Positions 36,815-47,400 of a stretch of DNA of 64,000 nucleotides are shown one piece after another. Both the position numbers and the translations under genes were made by a program. The stretch lies in NCBI RefSeq assembly GCF_001544535.1, contig NZ_FCON02000024.1:21238-85237 (forward strand), read 5' to 3'. The DNA is from Caballeronia choica (lineage in GTDB: Bacteria > Pseudomonadota > Gammaproteobacteria > Burkholderiales > Burkholderiaceae). A model generated the notes under the pieces. The model saw only the letters and a program-made list of their open reading frames with translations, searched no databases and was not told the DNA's origin. Position 1 is the first letter of the stretch. Each line of letters opens with the position of its first letter.

Positions 36815-38410
36815 TGCCACCTCCCGGCGCTGCGGCCTGCGTGGCGGACGCCGGTTCGTCGAGCCGTGCCGACGGTTGGGGCGCGGCGGGTTGCACGGGT
36901 GGCTCGGCACCCGGCCGTTCCCATTGTTTCGTCTGCTGGACCTGGACGCTCTTCTCGATCTCCTGAGCGAGCGTCTTGATATCGTCCTTCGCAATCGCAT
37001 CGGGCATCACGTCGAAGCCGATCGAGTTATAGAGCCGCCCCCACGCGGCCTGGGCGTCGGAATACGCAGCTTCGCGTTCATAGCGCGAGAGCAGATACCG
37101 GCCCTCGGCGCGGATCACTTCGAGCTCCGAGCCGAACGAGGTCTTGCGCGCGGCGCGGGCATAGTCGAGCAGGCTCGTGTCCACGCGCAGGCTTTCGTCG
37201 GCGAACTCGACTTCCTGGCGCGACAACCGGTAGCGCAACACGCCGACGCGCACTTGCGTGAGAATCGCCATCGACAGCGCGAGACGGCGCATGTCGTCGG
37301 TTTTCGTCTGTGATTCCTGCTGGGCGTTCAGGGCGGGAAGCTGCAACCACTTGAACAGGTTGAGCGACACGCGCACGCCCGCCGCCGCCCAATAGTTGTT
37401 GTAGAGAAACTCGTTGGAGTCGTAGTTGGTGCTCAGGTCGATGCCGATGTTCGGCCAGAGTTGCGCCTTTGCGATCTTCAGGTCGTTCTCGTTGACCCGC
37501 TTGCGATACCACTCTTCCATCAGTTCCGGCCGGTTCTGCAGCGCCAGTTGCTCGAGTTGCGGCTCGGGTGTCAAGACCGCCGGCAGCGCGCCTTGCTGGG
37601 TATCGGCGAGCACGAGCGGAGTGCCGGGCGGCAGCGACATCAGCGCGGACAGCTCGGACTGCGCGAATTCGAGATCCTGGCGTCGGATCGTCAGTAAGGA
37701 CACTGCATCGAGCAACGCACGCTGATAAGCGAGGATTTCCTGCTTGGGCAACAGGCCCTTGTCTTCGGCCTGGCGCGCCGCATCGATCGCGGCGTGCGTG
37801 CGAGCAATTCGTCGACCTGAGGTTCGAGGCGCTGCGCGGCGAGCGCGCGCCAATAGGCGTTGCGCACATCCTGCAAGACGTTCTGCGCGACCTTGCGCCG
37901 CCGCTCTTCGGCCATCAGCATCTGGTCGGCATTCTGTTGCGTACGGAAATACGCGACGCCGAAGTCGAGCAGGTTCCAGCTCAGGTTGAGGTTGGCGAGC
38001 TTGTGATAGCGCTGCTCGGATGTGGATGGCCGCAAGGTAACCTCACCATCCGTGATGCCGACCGACGTGCCGCCCGAATCGTTGCTGCGCGCCGTATAAC
38101 CGGCCGACGCAACGAGCTGCGGCAGCAGGGCGTTGGTGGAGACGTCGCGCAGGTTGGACGCCAGCGCGCTTTCCATCAGCTTGAGCCGGTAGTCGAGGTT
38201 GTACTTCAGCGCGCGCGCCGCGGCTTCATAGAACGTGATCGGCCCGGTGACCGGTTCCTGCGCACTGTACATCGAGACCTGATCGTCGACGACGCGCTGG
38301 CGGACTTCCTCTCGCGTCGTCGGCTGCGGCTGGAGTGATGAGCAGCCGGCGAGCGTGAGCATCGTGCATGCGATCGTGACACTCAGGGCCTGTGCCTGGT
38401 GTTTCTGCAT
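36795..38410 (-). pseudogene. TolC-family outer-membrane lipoprotein, frameshifted
   Basis: Two reading frames together encode one TolC/NodT-type outer-membrane factor of ~539 residues. The N-terminal frame starts at 38410 (lipobox LTLAGCSS) and runs through YEAAARALKYNLDYRLKLMESAL and NLNLSWNLLDFGVAYFRTQQNADQ to LEPQVDELLART. The C-terminal frame takes over at THAAIDAARQAEDKGLLPKQEIL and ends PGGGNAPVLQ. The switch falls at a CGCA CGCA tandem (about 37793-37802), and one more 4-nt unit (or +1 nt) would restore the frame. This may be a real slippage mutation, a phase switch or a sequencing error. The gene is needed to complete an export channel for the giant protein encoded just upstream. Confidence 0.85.
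37793..37802 (-). repeat. 4-nt tandem repeat at the TolC frameshift
   Basis: Two adjacent CGCA units (GTGCGTGC on the plus strand) coincide with the point where the TolC reading frame breaks. Loss of one unit (-4) gives exactly the observed frame change. Confidence 0.6.
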
Positions 38411-41400
38411 AACCTGTCCTCGTCCGAAAGCTAGCGTTCGATGGATCTTCTGAGCTCTGGAGTGCGGGAGGCATCCTGGATGCCGCCTCGCGCAACTGCA
38501 TAAGGAAACTTTGTGCCGTGGTTTTTTCCACCAGGGGTCGCAATCCGCCGGTGAGGTTCTCGGGCAGCGGGGCAAAGATCGACGGGTCGGACAGCAACCC
38601 GTCCGCGCTCAGGCTCGTACGGCCCGGCCGGCCGAAAATCCACGCGCGGTCGAACGCGCTTTGCCGCTGACTGGCCTCGACAATCCTTCCGACGAACTGA
38701 CCGGGCACGAAGCCAAGTCCCTGACCGACCGGCGCATCGATGCTGCCCGGATCCAGCGGCCAGCCGATCTGGCTGCCGTCCGCTTCCCGGCTCGATACCA
38801 GGGAGCGCAGCGCGTCCTGCTCGACCTCCGGCGTGACGAAGACGGCGGGATTCAGCGCCGGGTTCAATGGCGCCACGGACTGAGCGGATGTGTCGGGGCC
38901 GAAGTACGAGCCTCCGGAGGGCGGAATATAGGGCGAGGCGATATCGAGCGCGATGGTCAACTGCGCCTGATCCGTCTCGCCCGCGTCGTCGCGCACGGTG
39001 TAGGTGAAGGGATCGTGCAGGACCTGGCCGAGTCCCGATGCCGCCAGCACCTGCGGATTCGACAGGTCGACCTGATAGGTATAGGTTCCGTTGGCGTTCA
39101 GGACCAGCGTGCCGTAGCGTCCCGCGAGCGGCTGGCCGACCGTGCCGGCGGTGCCTGTGCCTGCTTCTTCGCCCGAGCGAACGCCGGCCACGTTCAGATG
39201 ATCGTTGGCATCGACATCGGTGTCGTTCGACAGCACGTTGCCGCTTGCCTGCGGCGCGGGCGACTGGTCGCTCGCGACATTGCTGTCGTCGCGGGCGACG
39301 GGCGCGTCGTCGGCGCCGCGGATCAGGATCGTCAGCGACGCGGTGGCTTGGGCGCCCGCGGCATCGCGCATGCGATAGACGAAGATTTCCGTCAGCGTGT
39401 CGTCACGGGTGCGCAACGCCTGCACGGTGGCGTTGGCGTTATCCACCACGTAGTCGTAGGTGCCGTCCGCGTTCACCGTGAGCTCGCCATAGCGCCCCGC
39501 GAGTTGGGCACCGGCGAGCGCCGACTGACCGGTTTCATTCGAGACCTCGACCACCTCCTTCGTTTCGCCGTTCGCGACGCTGTCGACGTCGGTGTCGTTG
39601 GTCAGCACATTGCCGAGCCCGTCCTGGCCCGGCGTGCGGTTGTTCGCGCCGCCGGCCTCGATTGCGGTGGCGGCGTCGTTGGTCGCGCCCGGCGTGTCGT
39701 TCTGCCCTTCGATCGTGATGCGCAGTTCGGCCGCGCCGCGCGCATCGAAGACGTCGCCAACGGTGTACGTAAAGACATCCTGGAGCGTCTGCCCGCTCGT
39801 GCGCAGCGCCTGGACCGCCGGCAGATCGTTGTCGACGGTGTAGTGCCAGGTGCCGTCGGCGTTCAGGGTGAGCGCGCCGTACGCGCCCTGCAGCACGCTC
39901 CCGACCGCGCCGGCCGTGCCGCCCGCTCCGGCAGCGAGGCCGCCCGTGCGAATGGCGTCGACGTGAAGCGCGTCGCCTTCGGCGTCCGTATCGTTGGCGA
40001 GCACGTTGCCGGACGGGTCGAGTCCCGGCGCGGTGTTGTTGACGCCACCCGCCTCGATGGCGGTCGCGGCATCGGTGTGTCCGACCGGCGCGTCGTTGCG
40101 CCCGCGCACGATGATCGTGAGCGTGGCCGTGGCGGTGAGTCCGCCTTCGTCGCTGATCTGATACGTGAACACGTCGTTCACTGTCTGCAACGGCCCGAGC
40201 GCGATGAGCGTCGGATTCGCGGCGTCGACGCGATAGAAGTAGCTGCCGTCCGCGCCGATCACGAGATCGCCGAACTGGCCGAACAGCAGCCTGCCGTTCG
40301 CGTTGGTGCTGCCGCCTATCACGGTCACGAGCGGCGCGTCTGAATCGATGGCGCCGACTTTCGCGCCCGTCCCGTCGAGCCGGTCGTCGGCATCGACATC
40401 GGAGTCGTTCGTGAGCACGTTGCCGGTCGGATTGAAGCTGCCGCGCGTCCCGTTGTTCGCCACGGCGATCGCAAAATCGTTGGTGGCCACCGGGGCGTCC
40501 CACGCGCCCTGAATCCGCACGGTGAGTTGCGCGGTGTCGCTCGCGCCCGCCGCGTCGTGCATCCGGTAGGTGAAGACTTCGACGAGGCTCCTGCCGGGGA
40601 TGAGGCGCTGCACCACTGGAAGCGAGTTGTCGACGGTATAGGTGTAGGTGCCGTCCGGGGCGACCGTCAGCGTGCCGAACAGGCCGGCGATCGAGGTGGG
40701 TCCGGCGACCGTGGCAAATCCGCCGCCGATCAGTGCGCCGCCGTTTCGCACGCCGTCGAGGGTCTTCGTGTCGCCGGCATCGACGTCGGTGTCGTTCGCG
40801 AGCACGTTGCCCGTCGGATCGATGCCCGGCGTGCCGTTGTTGGTGCCGCCGGCTTCTACCGCCGTCGCCTGATCGTCCTGCGCGACCGGGGCATCGTTGC
40901 GCCCGGAAATGACGATATCGAGCTCCGCCGGATCGGTGGCGCCGTGGCTATCCGCGATCGTGTAGGTGAAGCGCTCGACGAGCTGGTCGGTGGGCAGCCG
41001 CAACGCCTGCACGGCGGCGCTCGCGTTGTTCACGACGTACGCGTAGCTGCCGTTCGGGTTGAGCGTCAGCGTGCCGAACTGCCCCTGAAGCGACTGGCCC
41101 AGCGTGCCCGCCGTGCCGGTGCCCGCTTCGGCGCCGGTGCGAACCGCAGTGACGGAAATCGTGTCGCGATCGGGGTCGGAGTCGTTGGCCAGAACGTTAC
41201 CCGCCGGATCGACGCCGGGCGTCGCATTGCTTACGCCGCCGGCCTCGACGGCAAGCGCGATGTCGTTCTGTGCGAGAGGCGGATCGTTCACGCCGACGAC
41301 CGTGATGACGAGTTGCGCCCGGTCCGTCAGGCCGCTCGTATCGACGATCTGGTACGTGAAGGTTTCGGTCAGCGTCGCGCCCGGTGCGAGTGCGCGCACC

Positions 41401-44400
41401 GCCGCGTTGTTGCTGTCGACATCGTAGGTATAGGTGCCGTCCGCGCCGATGTGGAGCGTGCCGAAGCTTCCCGCGAGCGCAGTGCCGCTGACCGAGGTCG
41501 TGCCGGCCGCGACGGCGGCGAGGCCGCCGCCCGCGCTCTCCAGACCCGTGCGCACGCCATTCACCTTCAAAAGCGTATTGGGCTGGTCGGTATGGTCGAC
41601 GTCGGTATCGATGCCGTTGCCGCCGGGCTGAGTCAAGGTGCCGGGGCGGCTCGCCACGGTGATCACGTTGCCGCTCGGGTTGAGCGGATTGACGCCGAGC
41701 GCGGCGGCGCCGGCGATCGCCGTCGCCTGGTCGTCGCTCGCGACGGGGTTGTCGTTGGCACCGCGGACCTGGATCCGAAGTTCGGCGAGATCGCTCAGGC
41801 CGCCGGCATCGGTGACGCGATACGAGAAGATATCGACGAGCGGTGCATCGGCGGGGACGAGTTGCTGCACGGCCGCGTTGTTGTTGTCGACGACATAGCG
41901 ATACGTGCCGTCTGCGCCGATTTTCAGCGTGCCGAAGGTGCCCGCGATCGAGGTGCCGGTGCCGCTCGTCGTGCCCGCCGTGACCGGCACGAGCGGGCTG
42001 TTCACGACGCCTTCCAGCTGGTTGGTGATGCCCGTTACCTGCTTCGTTTCGCCGTTCGCGACGCTGTCGACGTCGGTGTCGTTGGTCAGCACGTTGCCGG
42101 TGGCGTCGCTGCCCGCCGTGCCGTTGAGGACGCCGCCCGCCTCGGTCGCCGAGCCGGTGTCGTTCACCCCGACCGGCGTATCGTTCGCGCCGTGGATGGT
42201 GACAGTGAGCGTGCCGGTCGAGCGCGCGTTGAACGTATCGAAAACAAGATAGGTGAAATGTTCCGACAACGTTTGCCCGGACAGCCGCAACGCCTCGACA
42301 GCCGGGTTGTTGTTATCCACCGTGTACTGATAGCCGCCGGCGGCGCCGAGCGTCAGCGTGCCGAAGAGCCCCGCGATCGAGGTCGCGCCGATGTTCGGCA
42401 GGGAGAGCGTTGCTCCGTTCTGGTTGGTCACGGAAACGACCCGCAGCGCATCGCCGTTGGTTGCGATATCGACGTCGGTGTCGTTCGAGAGCACATTGCC
42501 GGTCGGATCCACGCCCACCTGAGAGTTCAGCGTGCCACCGGCTTCGGTTGCGCTCGCCGTATCGTTGACCGCGACCGGCGCGTCGTTCACGGCGATGACG
42601 GTAATCGGCAGCGTATCCACGGCGATGAGCGCATCGCTGAGTTGACCGGGGATGCCGTTGCCGTCGTGATCGCCGAAGTTGCCGCGATCGTTCGTGTTGA
42701 TCGTGAGCGTGTCCGCGCCGTTGTAGTTCGCCTGGCCGAGATAGCGCAGGTTGGCGAGCGCGGCATTCAGGCCGGTCAGGTTGCCGGTCAGCGTGAGCGC
42801 GGCGGTGTTCGCGCCGGACTGGGTCACGCCCGACGGCAGGCCGGAAAGCGACAGCGTGCCGTGCAGCACGGAGAGCGTCACCTGGAGCGTGCCGTTGCCC
42901 GCGTCGACGTCGCTGATCGTGACGCCGGCGACGCCGAACGTGGTGTCTTCCAGTCCGGACGGCGCAGTGGCGGGCAAGTGATTGACCGGCGCATCGTTCT
43001 GCTCGACGTAGCCGGCGTTCGCGCTCGCCGTGCCGCCGTTCGCGAGCGTGATGCCGACCGTGCCGAGCGGCGTGGCCGCATCGCTGTCGATGCGGATCGC
43101 GAGCGTGCCGACGGGTTCCGGGTAGCTCAACGTGCCGGTCGGCGCCTGGATCTGATAGGTCCCGAGCGGCAGCACGCCGAAGTGATACTGGCCGTTCGCG
43201 TCAGTCGTGGTGGTGTAGACGAGGTTGTCGGCGGTCGTGGCGAGGTTGCCGTCCACCCCCGCCCAGGTCAGCGTGACGGGCTGAACCGCGAGGCCCGGGC
43301 CGTCCGGCGTGGCGGACGCGGTGGCCGACGCCGTGTCGTCCCAGAGGGTGCCGCTGATCACGCCGAGACCTGCGCCCGCCGTGCGCACGTAGGTGTCGGG
43401 AGCGACGCCGCTGCCGGTGCGCTCGCCGTTGGCGCTGCCCGCCACGCCGACGGCCGAACCGCCCCACGTCGTGAAGCTGTCCGGGAGGCTGGTCCAGGTC
43501 AGCGTGGCGTTCGTGGTCGCGATCGGCGCGCTGTCCGGTGCGTTGGCCGAATAGAAGACCGAGACCTGGCTGCCCGCGTCGAGCTTGTCGAAGGTGACGC
43601 GCAGCCCGTTCGTCACGTCCACGGTCACGCCGATGCCCGCGAGCTGCGCGGCGCTAAACGACGTTCCGTTGATCACCAGATGATCGAACGCATAGTTGGA
43701 GGCGGTCGGGAAGTTGTCGGTCAGGACGACGTCGTACGCAGGCGAAGTGCCGCTCTGCGTGAAACTGATATCGACATCGGCGGTGCCGAGGCCTGCGGTC
43801 CCGCTCGTCGGATTGAAGCTGTAGACCTGCTTCGCCATGCCGGTGAAGGTCGGCTCGACGATGTCCTCACGCACCGTCTGCGCCGTCGACAGGTTCGTCG
43901 TGCCGGAACGGTCGACCACCGTCGCCGTGAGCCGTGCGCCGCTCACGTTCGAAGCCTGATTGAGCACGCGAGCGTTGAATTCGAGTGAAACGCCTTCGCG
44001 GTCCGGGTCATTGTCCTGATTGACCAGATTGCCGAGGTGAAAGGTGATGATCGAGTTGCCGTTCGCGTCGGTCGTGACGGTGATGTCCGCCGGATTGAGC
44101 ACGCCAGTGGGCGCGGCTCCGGACAGGTCGGGCGTGATCGGCACTGCCTGGGCGCTCGTCTGGTTCCCCGCCACGTTCAGGACGCCACCGGTGATCAGGT
44201 TGGTGATATCCGTCGTCACGCCGTCGTTCGAAATGAAGACGATGCGTGTCGTGCCGTCGTTGATGAAACCGAGCCCGTTTTGAAGCGTGACTTGCAGGCT
44301 GTAGTCGTTGGTCGCGCCTTCGGACAGCAGCGCGACCACGCGATACCGCACCACTTCGCCCACCGTCACGCTCTCGTCGGGCGCATTGGTCGGAGAGGCC

Positions 44401-47400
44401 GCCGGCGTATCGCTCAAACCGCCAACGCGCGACACGATGACCGCCTGCGCCACCGGCACGGTCAGCGTGGACGTCGCGCGATAGTCGTTCACCACGCCGC
44501 TACCGAGCGTGCCGTCGACGCCCGTGCGCTCGCCGACCGGATTGGCCGTGCCGCCGACGGTGCCGTCGAGGCTCGTCCACTGAGCGGTGGCCGTGTTGTT
44601 GAAGGAGACCTCGCTGGCGGCGGCCGGAACGACCGTGCCGGCGACCCGGATCGTGATGCTGCCGCCCTTGGCGACATCGATATTGGCGCCGCTCGCCGTG
44701 CGCAACTGGCTGCCCGCGAGTTCGAAGTCCGCGCCGCCGTTGTTGGTCGCGCCGCCCTGATACGTCACGCCGAGCAGCGCCACGTTGGTGAGCTCGGCGG
44801 GCAGGGCGTCGAGGAAGCTGATGTCGAACGCGTTGAAGTCCGAGGCTGCGCTGCCGTTGCTGATGGTGATGTCGTATTCGACGGTGTCGCCCTGATCGAC
44901 GCCGAGGCCCGGGTCGGTTGCCGTGGCCTGGGTGATGACGAGCGTCGGCTCGCGGATCGTGATGGTCGGCGCCGCGCCGCTTTGCGCGACCGTGCGGTCC
45001 ACCGGCGCGGCGCCATTGGGCGTGTCGGCATCCGGATCGCTGAAGACGATCCGGCCGGGGTTCGCCAGCGTGACGCCGGCCTGATTGCCGATGACGTCGC
45101 TCGCCACCAGTTGCACGCGAATGACGAAAGAGTTGTTGCCGGTCACGTTGTCGGCCGTTGCATTCGACGCCGTGAAGGTCCAGCGCGCGCCAGCGCCATC
45201 GCCGCCGAGTGTGCCGGACAACGCCGCGAGGCTCGCGACGCTGACGCTGCCGTTGAAATTCGCGCCGAGCGCGGCGCTGCCCGCCGTCGTCGTGATGACC
45301 TGATAGCCGAGGCCGCCGTTGAAACTCGTGTCGAGACGCAGGCCCGCCGGAATCAGATCGTCGAGGCGCAGGTTCTGGGTGCTGCCTTCCGGCAGCGTCA
45401 CGACGATGTCGTATTGCATGCTTTCGCCGATGACCAGATCGCTGCCCGTCGTGTGCGCGGCGCTGGAATCGGCGTTGTCGAGCGAGCCGCCCGCATATTG
45501 CACACTGACCGTCGGCGAGGCGACCTGTTCGCGGGCCGTGTCGGTCAGATCGGTCGGCGTGAAATCGGTGCCGTTGTTGACGCTGGCGTAGCGGGTCAGC
45601 GTGGCCGTCGTTTGCAGTGTGCTCGCGGCGGGAATGCTGGCGCCGACGGTCGTGTCGTAGGCAATGACCACGAGGTTCGCGCCGCTCGTATCGGCGGCCG
45701 TTCCGCTGCGGCCCGGCAGCAGCGTCGCGACGTTGCCGGCGTCGAGGAACGTAATGACGTTGCCGGACACGCTGTAATCGACGCCGGCCAGCAGTTGCGT
45801 GCCGTCGCCCCGGAACACGCTGAGCCCCGATGCCGCGAGACTCCCGCCGGCGAACTGCAGGCCCGCCGGCAACGTCACGCTCGTGGACACGTCGAATGCG
45901 CCTCCGCCGCCGGTATTCTCGATCGCGGTGGCGAGCCGCAGCGTGTCGCCGGCGTCGATGCCGCTCACGTCGCCATTGACCGCGTTGATGTCGGTGATGG
46001 CGCCCGCAAACGGCACGCCCCCGCTGCCGGGCGGGTTCCATGTGCCCGTCGTGCCGGTGATCGTCCCTTCGCTGCTCGCGACGACGCCTTGCCGGATCGC
46101 GAGCGTGGGCTCCGCGACCGACACGATCACGGCCACGTCGGAGGAGATGAGCGGCTGGTGGGCGATCGTCGTCACCTGGCTCGACTGCGCGAGCACATCG
46201 AGCGAGCGCTGGTCGGCGTACGGCTGGTCGCCGACACGAAGGGTGAATTGAACCTGGATCGTGCTGCCGCCGAGCGCGCTGGTGGCGAAGCTGCCAAAGT
46301 TGAAGACGAGCGAATTGCCGGTTCCATCAGCGACGCTGACGAGTGCGCCGGGGTTCGTGTTGCCCGGGCCGAACGACCACTGGCCGACGCCCGTTCCCTG
46401 AGTCCAGGGAACCCCGGCTGCGTTGAGAAGCGGCAGCGGCAGATACGCCGTCAGTTTCATCTGTTCGTAGTCGCCCGTCACGAGGTCGTAGCGCATGCTG
46501 AACGTGACGACATCGCCCGGGTTCAGTTCGCCGCTGGCGGGCGGCGCAGCGCCGTTGACAGTGAGGAGCTGGATATCGACGGCATCGGTCGGGATGGTGC
46601 TCGTGGTCGAGGACTGGTCCGACACCGTCCCACCTGTGAGGTTGAGACTGTCGACCAGCAGGCTCGTGGTGACCGTTGCATTGTTGCCGAGCGAATCGCC
46701 TTCGTTGATCTCGCTTTGCGCATAGGTCGTTGCATAGCGTTGGTCGATCAGGGCGTTGTAGGTGATCGCCGCCGATGTGGCGCCTTGCAGCACGTTGTCG
46801 AAGGCGAGGTCGCCGTTGAGGCCGCCGATCTGTTGCCCGCTCGCATTGCGGAGCGACGTGCCGATGTCGAACGTCAGCGTCGTCGTGCCGTCCGCGTTGA
46901 CGGTGTGCGTGGTGAGCACCGCGATGGTGTGCGCGACGCCGCCCAGCGTGATGGTCAAGGACGGCGTGCCGGTCAGTGTCTGGCCGTCGCTCAGGCGGTC
47001 GGTGATCACGAACTGGCCCTGGCCGAGCACGGTCTGTCCGGCGGCGAAGAAGTCCGAAATGGCGATGTTGAGTGTATAGGCGAGCGTGTCGCCGGGCGAG
47101 AGTCCGGTGTGTCCCGTATCGGTTTGCTCGACCACCTGCTTTTCGAGCGTGACCGCCTTGGCGACGAACGTCGTGCCGGTGCCGTCGCCGGTTCCGGAGA
47201 AGGGGATCTCGGTGGCGGGCGGCGTGAGATCGCGTGGATCGAGCGGCACCCATTCGCCGCTGCCGCTCGCGGTGCCGAAGGTGATCGTGACCGGGCTGCC
47301 GCTCACCGGATCGATGACGGGAAGACCGGTCGCCCCGGTCTCGGGTACATAGAAGCTGACCACCGTGCTTTGCGGCGCGGCGAGCGTCGCATACCCGACC

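Noticed and set aside
38700-39300. RTX (GGxGxDxLx) repeats at the C-terminus of the giant protein
   Set aside because: Looked for because type I substrates often have them; none seen. Calcium-binding RTX signals are absent.
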